Below are positions 1 through 5,403 of a DNA stretch of 5,403 nucleotides, piece after piece. Both the position numbers and the translations under genes were made by a program. Origin of the DNA: an uncultured Mucispirillum sp. (GTDB lineage Bacteria > Chrysiogenota > Deferribacteres > Deferribacterales > Mucispirillaceae); the NCBI GenBank assembly GCA_937890655.1, contig CALADT010000084.1, positions 1 to 5,403 of the forward strand, given 5' to 3'. Within the stretch, counting starts at the first letter, position 1; every line of letters begins with the position of its first letter. Under the pieces are notes generated by a model. The model was not told where the DNA came from, ran no database searches, and was given only the letters and a program-made list of their open reading frames with translations.

Positions 1-95
1 TTTTATCTGCCATAATTACAGGTGTATTAATGGGTATAATAAGTTATAAAATAATAAACCATAAAGAGATAATAAAGAAATTTCAAAATATATAA
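1..95 (+). CDS. C-terminal fragment of a probable membrane protein (5' end outside window)
   Basis: The frame starting at base 3 is open from the window edge to a TAA at 93-95 and encodes the last 30 residues of a protein. These begin LSAIITGVLMGIISYK, a run of Ile/Leu/Val/Gly long enough for most of a transmembrane helix. A basic tail follows (KEIIKKFQNI), as expected for a cytoplasmic C-terminus after a final membrane span. The gene runs convergently towards the minus-strand gene at 172-873, 76 bases away. The fragment is too short to name a family. That it is coding is inferred from the open frame, its composition and its sensible position; it could be chance in AT-rich DNA. Confidence 0.5.
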   Translation, partial: LSAIITGVLMGIISYKIINHKEIIKKFQNI

Positions 96-103
96 TAGTT
101 TAT

Positions 104-140
104 AAATAATTTTTTAATATGAAATATTTTAAATTAATGG
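104..140. terminator. weak AT-rich hairpin between convergent genes, possible bidirectional terminator
   Basis: AATAT (116-120) and ATATT (124-128) form an inverted repeat around a GAA loop. T-rich and A-rich flanks extend it imperfectly on both sides. It lies between the stop of the + strand fragment (95) and the stop of the minus-strand gene (172), where a shared terminator would be expected. The stem has no GC pairs, so the call rests mainly on position and could easily be wrong. Confidence 0.2.
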
Positions 141-171
141 CATAAAAATATAAGGGCAGAATAAGAAAATA

Positions 172-873
172 TTAAAAATAAAATTGCCACTCAACGCCAG
201 TTGTAGTGTTTGTGGTAGTTGTATCACTAAATGTGTGCATATTTTTTACAGCTATATTGCTATGACTATTATAACCAAATTTTAATTCTATAACAGACAT
301 ATTTATATGTTGCTTTATCATATAAGCATATGAAAATTGCATATTTTTAAAAGGTTTTATAATAGCTTCAAAACCTGAAACATATTGAATATCACTAGAG
401 TTCCATATATTTAGCCCAAAAATATTATTAGTAAAATATCCAAGTAAAGAATTGATTAATATGTTTGATACATCGTTGGAAAGGAGCGTGTTTTCTCCTT
501 CCTTATCAAAAATAGCCATACTTTTTGTAGTAAACCCTGTTATACCGGTACTAAACCGTGAAAGAGGGGATTCGTTACTTCCATAATATGTTAGGTTGCC
601 ATAGTATGGTAACGCATAGGAGTTTAAAAAATTGCTATTAAGGTATGAATTAAAAGACGTAATATATGGGCTTTGTAAATATGCTAAAATATCATTTCTA
701 TTAGTATATTTAAACACAAGCTCATTGCCATATGTATTATATGTGTTATAATGGTCTGCATTACTAATATTTGTGTTATTACTGTTTTTATCCATACTGC
801 TTTCAACAGCATAAATATTAGTGCAGGTAAATAACATAATTGTAAAAATATGTATTAGTAAACTTTTTCTCAT
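172..873 (-). CDS. exported protein of unknown function with a beta-strand-rich, outer-membrane-like C-terminus
   Basis: The 233-residue product begins MRKSLLIHIF, with a basic end and hydrophobic core, and has a likely signal peptidase I site after A22 (IYA|VE). C17 lies in LFTC, a poor lipobox, so a lipoprotein is less likely. Residues 27-100 are rich in Asn, Tyr and Ser. From about residue 161 to the end there are alternating short beta-like strands (161-172, 176-186, 193-202, 205-215), ending in GVEWQFYF with a terminal Phe, as in proteins handled by the BAM machinery. The strand pattern and ending recall the TamB C-terminal domain, but TamB is several times longer and carries an N-terminal anchor rather than a cleaved signal, so this is only a suggestion. 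No Shine-Dalgarno sequence precedes the ATG. The start was chosen because it gives a complete signal peptide. The gene lies 64 bases after 938-1456 on the same strand and may be cotranscribed with it. Confidence 0.75.
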   Translation of the reverse strand: MRKSLLIHIFTIMLFTCTNIYAVESSMDKNSNNTNISNADHYNTYNTYGNELVFKYTNRNDILAYLQSPYITSFNSYLNSNFLNSYALPYYGNLTYYGSNESPLSRFSTGITGFTTKSMAIFDKEGENTLLSNDVSNILINSLLGYFTNNIFGLNIWNSSDIQYVSGFEAIIKPFKNMQFSYAYMIKQHINMSVIELKFGYNSHSNIAVKNMHTFSDTTTTNTTTGVEWQFYF

Positions 874-937
874 AGTATAAATATGTATTAAATATCACAA
901 AAATGCAAGTAAATAAAGGGTTATTTTTATGAAAATA

Positions 938-1456
938 CTAAAATTGGCATGTATTATCAGCAAGAGAAATAAGTATATTATTATAATTTACTCCAAAATT
1001 ACCATTTTGCACTATAATATTATTGTTTTCATCTTCTTCATTTGCTGTAATATTAATACTTAAATTTACGTTTTGCCCATTAAATTTTTCAAGCATAGCC
1101 TTATCAATAGTTAAGTATGATAAAACATCAGTGCCGTAATAGACATATAAATAAGGTGTATCTGTTTTTATTACTTCATCATTGATTTTTACTTCTACTT
1201 TACTAATATTAAGCCTGCTGTTTTCAAGTAAGGGGTCATGCTTTTTAATTTGTGATGAAATAATATACTGGATTTCTGCTTCCCTATCAATACAAGCAAA
1301 GTTTAGGTTATTTGCTTCTATATGGTTTATATTAAATAGTTCAATAGAAGCATTAATATTTGTAAAGCTATGGTTATTTATATTTTTATAAGTTTCAGCA
1401 TAAAGGTTAGTGGTAATAAATATAAACAACGTTAAAAAAATAATTTTAAACTTCAT
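938..1456 (-). CDS. small periplasmic or secreted protein of unknown function
   Basis: The 172-residue product starts MKFKIIFLTLFIFITTNLYA, a clear Sec signal peptide with probable cleavage after A20. The mature part (about 152 residues) has alternating hydrophobic/polar segments suggestive of beta structure, for example 84-96 and 101-116. It has two cysteines, C55 in FACID and C170 two residues before the end. They could form a disulfide joining the start and end of the domain if the protein folds in the periplasm. I do not recognise the family. The ATG is supported by AAGGA six bases upstream and by a well-spaced promoter at 1508-1536. The downstream neighbour (172-873) is also exported, so the pair may share a cell-envelope role, but this is inference from position only. 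Confidence 0.8.
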   Translation of the reverse strand: MKFKIIFLTLFIFITTNLYAETYKNINNHSFTNINASIELFNINHIEANNLNFACIDREAEIQYIISSQIKKHDPLLENSRLNISKVEVKINDEVIKTDTPYLYVYYGTDVLSYLTIDKAMLEKFNGQNVNLSINITANEEDENNNIIVQNGNFGVNYNNILISLADNTCQF

Positions 1457-1462
1457 ATAACA

Positions 1463-1467
1463 TCCTT
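1463..1467 (-). promoter_or_regulatory. ribosome binding site for the gene at 938-1456
   Basis: AAGGA read on the minus strand sits six bases before the ATG at 1454-1456. It fits the anti-Shine-Dalgarno and fixes the start that yields the full signal peptide. Confidence 0.65.
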
Positions 1468-1507
1468 AAGATTTATATAACTTATTTAAATCTTACATAG
1501 AAATAAT

Positions 1508-1536
1508 CTTATAATTATTCTTTTATAATATTGCAA
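1508..1536 (-). promoter_or_regulatory. sigma70-like promoter for the exported-protein gene(s)
   Basis: On the minus strand, TTGCAA (1531-1536) serves as a -35 box and TATAAG (1508-1513) as a -10 box, with exactly 17 bases between them. The match is 4/6 and 5/6 to the sigma70 consensus. Transcription would start near 1501, giving a leader of roughly 45 bases before the ATG at 1456. The promoter begins 33 bases after the addA stop, so the small exported genes probably form their own unit, although read-through from addA is not excluded because I see no terminator between them. AT-rich DNA produces -10-like strings by chance; the correct spacing and position are the main support. Confidence 0.5.
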
Positions 1537-1569
1537 GTAGAATATTCATAAACTTAACAAACAGGTTCA

Positions 1570-4152
1570 TTATGTAATATTTATTATACCTTTTTCTATA
1601 TGAAAAATAAAACATTCTGTATTTTTGTTATAAACTTTCTTTAAAATAGTAGCATAGTTTTTAAGCTGTTTTTCATATATTTCTATATTATTATTTGTAA
1701 TATTTCCTGTTTTATAGTCCATTATAACTATTTTATCATTAAATTCGCTGTATATATCAACAGTGTATAGGCTGTTATTTATACCTATGCGTCTTTCTTT
1801 AAAAACTCTTCCTTTAAAAAGTGATTGCCATTTTGGTTCATTATATACTTTATACAGGTATGATTTTAAAAGTGATAAATTTTCTTCGCTTATTAAAGCA
1901 CCATACCTTGAATCCATAAATTTTTCGCTATCTTTTATACTATCTTTATTATTATAATCTAAAAGATATAAGCCACTGTGTAAACATGTGCCTAAAAGAG
2001 TAGCTTCATAACTATGGGTTATATTTTCTTCATTATATTTATTAAAACATGCAAAATCTGTTAAATAATCTTTTTCATCGTTTATATTAATGTTTATAAC
2101 TTCGCTTTTTCTTTCTACTATTTCTTTTTTCTGCAATGGTTTTAATTCACCTATTTCTTGGTTATTATTTAATATAGATGATAATAGCTGTGATAAATTA
2201 GTGGGTTTATCTTTAAAAGGTTCGCAGTTTATAAAAAGAGCTTGTTCTGCCCTAGTCATAGCAACATAAAGCATATTTACACTATCCTGCAAAGAGAGTA
2301 TATTTTCTTTTTCTATATTTTTATATTCTTCTGTATTTTTAATAAAATTAGCAGGGTCTTGACTATATACATAACACAGTTCAGCATTACCAAATTCGTC
2401 ATTTTCTGCAACGAAAAAAGTAGTATATTGTGCATTAAGTTTTATATCTGCTTTAAGGTTAGGTAATATAACCACAGGAAACTGTAATCCTTTTGATTTA
2501 TGTATGGTCATAACAGTAACAGCATTATTTTCAGAAGCAGAAAGTGCCTGTATATCTGCTGCTGCTTTATTTAGGTTATCTTTAAATAACACAATATTTT
2601 TTTCCCCATATACAGCTTGTTCCATAATATCTAATGTGGCTGTAAAATCAGGGTTATTGGAAAACCTGTTTTGTAAATCTAGTTTATCTGATAAAAACAG
2701 AAGTTTTTCAAAAATGGAGCTATTTATCATATTTTCCACATATGATTTTATAATACTACTTTCCTTATAAATCTGTTCTTTACTTTCTAAAACACTATTG
2801 CATATGGCACGTGGGCTTGTTAGGGCGTATTGAATAAATGAAAACATACTACCTGTTTCTATAAATTCTGCTAAAGATAGTAATATATTATAAACAGGGG
2901 AGCTTGTAAGTTTTGCAGATGTTTCTACCTGCACAGGTATTTCTTTACTTTCTAAATACTCAATTAAATCAGCCCCTTGTTTATTTGAAACTATTAATAT
3001 GGTAATATCTTTATAGGAATACCCAGCTTCTATACACTGCTTTATTTTTTCATAGCTATATGTAACAAAATAATGGTCAATATCTTTATTATCAGGTTGG
3101 TGGTTAATTTCCACATACCCTAAACCGTTTTTCTCGTGGGATTTTTGGTCTATTTTAAATATATCAAAATTACCTTTATAACATTCATAAATTTCATTTG
3201 ATACAAAGTTTACAATATCTACAATATTTTTACCACTTCTATAATTTGTATCAAGAGTTTTGGAAGTAAGTTTATTTTTATATTGTTTTAAAAGTGTTCT
3301 AAATAGTGAGGAGCTACCACCACGAAACCTGTATATATTTTGTTTTGGGTCCCCAACGTAGAAAAAACTACCGGCTTTATCATTTTGGCCAATACCTGCC
3401 ATAGATTCATCAGCCAACGGTTTTAAAGAAAGCCATTGGGAAATAGAAGTATCTTGAAATTCATCAATAAGTAAATGGTTTATTTTACTATCCAGCCTAA
3501 AATAAAGGTAATCTTTATCAATATGTGATTCTTCTGTTGCAAGCATATAATATACTTCTTCACTAATATCGCTGTATGTTAAAATATTTAATGATTTTTT
3601 AATATTTTTCATTTTGCTGTGGAGTTTTTGCCCAAGGTTTAAGGCAAGCCCTGTGATTATTTTACCATATAGAATATAGTATTCTTTTAATTTTTCTCTT
3701 ATTTCTGCATGTATATTATATTGTGTTGATGAGAAAGTATATTTTTTAAAAGAAGGCGTTTCTTCCCCTAACTCCACTTTTAGCATGGATATTTTTATAA
3801 TATCTTTAATATTCGTTTGTGATAATTTATCTATTGCTTTTGTTTGTGTAACATTTAAAGCATCCATATTAAAAGTATTTTTAAAATCAATACATAATTC
3901 AGGTATTGTTTTTTGTAGTAGTATGGCATTATCAAGCATATTGTTAATAGTTTCTTTACTAGGTGCGTTTTTAAGTGCATTTTTTAATTCTATGGTGTTT
4001 TCTGCTGTAAAATCAGCATAGCTTTTTAACCTATCTATTAAAATATTTGTAGATATTCCTAAAACCACATATATTTTTTTAAATATCTCTTTCCAACTAT
4101 TATCCTTTAAAATATCTGATAATATTTCATAAAAAGCGTCGTTTTTTAGCAT
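1570..4152 (-). CDS. addA: AddA/RecB-like helicase-nuclease, large C-terminal part (motifs II-VI and nuclease), out of frame with its N-terminus
   Basis: This 860-codon ORF carries the rest of a UvrD/RecB-superfamily ATP-dependent helicase. Visible motifs are motif II DEFQDT (230-235), motif III GDPKQNIYRFRG (267-278), motif IV NYRSG (303-307), motif V TIHKSKGLQFPVV (549-561) and motif VI LYVAMTRA (628-635). A C-terminal PD-(D/E)XK nuclease of RecB type follows: H725, D799, D812-Y-K814 and Q829 with Y833. Known AddA/RecB proteins unwind and cut DNA ends. The ORF lacks motif I (Walker A), which lies in the upstream ORF 4155-4646 in a different frame. Its first ATG (4150-4152) has no clear ribosome site, lies two bases after the upstream stop, and falls in the middle of the helicase domain, so it is probably not a native start. 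In this frame a TAG at 4189-4191 closes the reading just upstream. All motifs are intact and no other stop is seen, so either the break is recent, the product is still made, or the break is artefactual. Confidence 0.85.
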   Translation of the reverse strand: MLKNDAFYEILSDILKDNSWKEIFKKIYVVLGISTNILIDRLKSYADFTAENTIELKNALKNAPSKETINNMLDNAILLQKTIPELCIDFKNTFNMDALNVTQTKAIDKLSQTNIKDIIKISMLKVELGEETPSFKKYTFSSTQYNIHAEIREKLKEYYILYGKIITGLALNLGQKLHSKMKNIKKSLNILTYSDISEEVYYMLATEESHIDKDYLYFRLDSKINHLLIDEFQDTSISQWLSLKPLADESMAGIGQNDKAGSFFYVGDPKQNIYRFRGGSSSLFRTLLKQYKNKLTSKTLDTNYRSGKNIVDIVNFVSNEIYECYKGNFDIFKIDQKSHEKNGLGYVEINHQPDNKDIDHYFVTYSYEKIKQCIEAGYSYKDITILIVSNKQGADLIEYLESKEIPVQVETSAKLTSSPVYNILLSLAEFIETGSMFSFIQYALTSPRAICNSVLESKEQIYKESSIIKSYVENMINSSIFEKLLFLSDKLDLQNRFSNNPDFTATLDIMEQAVYGEKNIVLFKDNLNKAAADIQALSASENNAVTVMTIHKSKGLQFPVVILPNLKADIKLNAQYTTFFVAENDEFGNAELCYVYSQDPANFIKNTEEYKNIEKENILSLQDSVNMLYVAMTRAEQALFINCEPFKDKPTNLSQLLSSILNNNQEIGELKPLQKKEIVERKSEVINININDEKDYLTDFACFNKYNEENITHSYEATLLGTCLHSGLYLLDYNNKDSIKDSEKFMDSRYGALISEENLSLLKSYLYKVYNEPKWQSLFKGRVFKERRIGINNSLYTVDIYSEFNDKIVIMDYKTGNITNNNIEIYEKQLKNYATILKKVYNKNTECFIFHIEKGIINIT

Positions 4153-4154
4153 AT

Positions 4155-4646
4155 TTATTTCATCTTCGCCGCAGTCTGACGTGACACGCTACCCGGCTCG
4201 TCTTCGCTTTCCATATTAAAATCCGGCCTAAAGCCTGCTTCAAAAGGGAATATTCTTAAAATAGAGTTATTAAAGGCATCAATAGTTTTAATATTTAATT
4301 CAGAAAAATGGGTAAATAAGTTATTTCTTGCTTCTATTGCTTTTATTTTAATAAATTCATCTGTAAACTCTGTTTTTAAAAGGGTGGCATAGTTTTTCAT
4401 TAATGGGGTAATAAAATCCAGCTCACTTTGTTCTGCTTTATTATCTGCTAAATCGTTTATTATTTTAATAATACGTTCTTTCATTTCTGCTGTTGCTTTT
4501 TTTGTAAATGTTAAGCATAAAATATCTCTAGGCTGTACACCTGTTAAAAGCATACCGGCTACACGCATGGAAAGTTGATAAGTTTTCCCTGTGCCTGCTG
4601 AGGCTTCAAGGGCAAGGTTTTCATATTTATTTAGTGAAGAAGCCAT
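4155..4646 (-). CDS. addA: AddA/RecB-like helicase, N-terminal part with Walker A, truncated by a 38-bp insertion
   Basis: The ORF encodes 163 residues from the ATG at 4644-4646. That start is preferred over an in-frame ATG at 4668-4670 because GGGAGG lies four bases upstream of it. Motif I is ASAGTGKT (15-22), motif Ia is LTFTKKATAEM (45-55) and motif Ib is IKTIDAF (119-125). The motif I context EASAGTGKT matches RecB/AddA-type nucleases rather than plain UvrD. Native sequence ends near MESEDE (145-150). The last 13 residues, PGSVSRQTAAKMK, come mostly from GC-rich inserted DNA and stop at TAA 4155-4157. Alone this would be an ATP-binding subdomain without motifs II-VI and so not a helicase. 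Its start overlaps the end of addB by 20 bases, implying translational coupling within an addBA operon. Excising 38 bp joins it in frame to the ORF at 1570-4152, giving 1012 residues, a usual AddA size. Confidence 0.8.
   Translation of the reverse strand: MASSLNKYENLALEASAGTGKTYQLSMRVAGMLLTGVQPRDILCLTFTKKATAEMKERIIKIINDLADNKAEQSELDFITPLMKNYATLLKTEFTDEFIKIKAIEARNNLFTHFSELNIKTIDAFNNSILRIFPFEAGFRPDFNMESEDEPGSVSRQTAAKMK
4160..4169. repeat. direct repeat copy 1 flanking the addA insertion
   Basis: TCATCTTCGC on the + strand matches 9 of 10 bases of the copy at 4198-4207 (TCGTCTTCGC), including an exact 7-mer TCTTCGC. On the coding strand this copy reads GCGAAGATGA and sits next to the resumed addA frame. 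The difference at the Asp codon (GAT versus GAC) is synonymous with the other copy. Confidence 0.75.
4170..4207. other. 38-bp GC-rich insertion interrupting addA (includes one repeat copy)
   Basis: The 38 bases from 4170 to 4207 (equally 4163-4200, because the ends slide along the repeat) are far richer in GC than anything else in the window: 18 of the 27 bases between the two 11-base repeat arms are G or C. Deleting them leaves a coding strand reading E-S-E-D-E-I-N-M-L-K-N-D across the junction, continuous with the downstream ORF. Because 38 is not a multiple of three, the insertion shifts the frame; the upstream frame stops at 4155-4157, and the downstream frame is closed by TAG at 4189-4191 inside the insert. 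A short inverted repeat (GCCG 4168-4171, CGGC 4194-4197) could close it as a stem, but the pairing is weak. It has no ORF or transposon ends that I recognise. Confidence 0.7.
4198..4207. repeat. direct repeat copy 2 flanking the addA insertion
   Basis: TCGTCTTCGC on the + strand is the partner of the copy at 4160-4169, 38 bases away. On the coding strand it reads GCGAAGACGA within codons GAA GAC GAG (Glu-Asp-Glu). The other copy reads GAA GAT GAA, so both copies spell the same three residues with different codons. Confidence 0.75.
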
Positions 4647-5403
4647 TTTTCCTCCCACATATACTTGCATAGTCGCAGTAATTGCATACTTTTGTATCTT
4701 CTGTCTGCATAAACGGTGTATCTTTATTTATTATATCTTTTAATATGTTATTAATTAGTTCCACACTTTCATCATAAAAATCCATATTAAAGCCAGTAAT
4801 GTATTGAAATTGTTCTTTTAAGCTAAAATAAAAAAGCTCTTTTGGTAACTTTTTCATATGTTTTTTTATAATTAGGGCATAAAAGGGTAGTTGTATATCT
4901 GCTATTTTTTCAAAATCTTTGCTTGTTGCTATAATATCAATATTTTTCATATCTTTATATTTATAGTCTGTTACATAAAGTTCGTTATCTTTTTCTTCTA
5001 TTTTATCAATATAGCCTATTAAGTTAAAGTTGTTATGTGTTACTTCTATTTTTTCTTCCCTTGCTGTAACAGTGTAACCCTGCATTACATGTTCTACTTC
5101 TGCTTCTACTATTTTAGGTATGTTATTATAAACAATATCTGAAACAAACTGTTCCACATTGCTGTATTTATAAGCATGGTATTCTTTTATTAAATTAATA
5201 TATTCTTTTTGGAATAATGATAGGTAGTTTTTATCTGTAACTGATACACCTTGTTTATAAAGGTTATCTAGTGTATTATGTAACACTATACCAAAAATTT
5301 GGCTGTTTAAACTATATTCTGATTGGGATTGTGGCTGTAAATACAATATTTTTTTAAAATAAAACTGTAAGGAGCATGATATATATATTTTAAGAGATGA
5401 TGC
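4627..5403 (-). CDS. addB: AddB-like nuclease subunit, C-terminal 258 residues (5' end outside window)
   Basis: The reading frame is open to the window edge; upstream of a TTG at 5344-5346 it continues with ASSLKIYISCSLQFYFKKI. The TTG is therefore an internal Leu codon, not a start. That leading stretch matches the usual opening of AddB/RecB-type nuclease domains (SxSxLxxYxxCPxxFYF), with Cys10 of the fragment as the first cluster ligand. The nuclease core follows: H42, D133 (GYIDKI), D146-Y-K148 (TDYKYK) and Q171 with Y175 (QLPFYA). The C-terminus has C240, C243 and C249 in VCNYCDYASIC. One early Cys plus this late CxxCx5C set is the known arrangement for the AddB [4Fe-4S] cluster that staples the nuclease domain. 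The partner would be AddA, encoded immediately downstream with a 20-base overlap. The helicase-like N-terminal part is not in the window, so a stand-alone PD-(D/E)XK protein is a less likely alternative. Confidence 0.85.
   Translation of the reverse strand, partial: ASSLKIYISCSLQFYFKKILYLQPQSQSEYSLNSQIFGIVLHNTLDNLYKQGVSVTDKNYLSLFQKEYINLIKEYHAYKYSNVEQFVSDIVYNNIPKIVEAEVEHVMQGYTVTAREEKIEVTHNNFNLIGYIDKIEEKDNELYVTDYKYKDMKNIDIIATSKDFEKIADIQLPFYALIIKKHMKKLPKELFYFSLKEQFQYITGFNMDFYDESVELINNILKDIINKDTPFMQTEDTKVCNYCDYASICGRKNGFFTK
4651..4656 (-). promoter_or_regulatory. ribosome binding site for addA, embedded in the addB 3' end
   Basis: GGGAGG on the minus strand lies four bases before the ATG at 4644-4646, inside the last codons of addB. 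It is a strong Shine-Dalgarno match and decides the start against the upstream in-frame ATG at 4668-4670, which it overlaps as coding sequence. Ribosomes finishing addB at 4627 would be well placed to start addA. Confidence 0.7.

Noticed and set aside
882..908. Promoter for the gene at 172-873 (TTGCAT and TACATA on the minus strand)
   Set aside because: The spacing is only 15 bases and transcription would begin almost at the ATG. In DNA this AT-rich such matches are expected by chance.
911..926. Hairpin AAATAA-AGGG-TTATTT as a terminator after the gene at 938-1456
   Set aside because: The six-base stem contains only A-T pairs and is too weak to call; the two exported genes may be cotranscribed across it.
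1182..4021. Plus-strand ORFs of 64-88 codons at 1182-1391, 1763-1957, 2242-2466, 2504-2770 and 3785-4021
   Set aside because: Each lies antisense to a well-supported gene and has the composition of a reverse-frame shadow, with no ribosome site or recognisable domain.
4155..4207. A single-base frameshift (sequencing slip) as the whole cause of the addA break
   Set aside because: One indel between the TAG (4189-4191) and the TAA (4155-4157) could join the frames, but it would leave a GC-rich peptide unlike the rest of the protein and would not explain the direct repeat or the exact 38-bp frame restoration.
4160..4207. Insertion sequence or transposon footprint
   Set aside because: I see no terminal inverted repeats or transposon-end motif I recognise, and the flanking repeats are not identical as a fresh target duplication would be. 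I also do not recognise a common sequencing adapter, though from memory alone I cannot exclude one.
5344..5346. TTG as the start codon of the AddB-like gene
   Set aside because: The frame stays open upstream to the window edge and encodes the conserved Cys and FYF segment of the nuclease domain, so the gene is cut by the window rather than starting here.

Overview
This window is very AT-rich. It appears to come from a Gram-negative bacterium, because two secreted proteins carry Sec signal peptides and one of them ends in an outer-membrane-style terminal Phe. The recombination genes look like the AddB/AddA (RecB-like) type found in Campylobacterota and some other AT-rich Gram-negatives such as Deferribacterota. 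The sequence alone does not settle the taxon.

Layout: at the left edge, a short + strand tail (1-95) is the C-terminus of a membrane protein. It converges on a minus-strand block. Reading that block in transcription order from the right edge: the 3' part of addB (4627-5403, 5' end off the window); addA, starting at 4646 inside the addB tail and ending at 1570; then two small exported proteins of unknown function (938-1456 with its own sigma70-like promoter and RBS, and 172-873). No tRNA, rRNA, CRISPR array or insertion sequence is visible, and no gene-free stretch exceeds 300 bases.

AddA and AddB together would form a helicase-nuclease that processes DNA double-strand ends for RecA-dependent repair. 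AddB here shows a PD-(D/E)XK nuclease bracketed by four cysteines typical of an AddB [4Fe-4S] cluster. AddA shows all the main UvrD/RecB helicase motifs plus a C-terminal RecB-type nuclease.

The most notable feature is that addA is interrupted. A GC-rich 38-bp segment (about 4170-4207) lies between two near-identical 10-bp direct repeats. It splits addA into an N-terminal ORF (motifs I, Ia and Ib) and an 860-codon downstream ORF (motifs II-VI plus nuclease) in another frame. Removing one repeat plus the insert (exactly 38 bp) restores a single 1012-residue AddA with a family-like junction. The downstream ORF is otherwise undamaged. This may be a recent inactivating insertion, an assembly artefact, a site of reversible loss, or, more speculatively, a translationally bypassed or reinitiated element.
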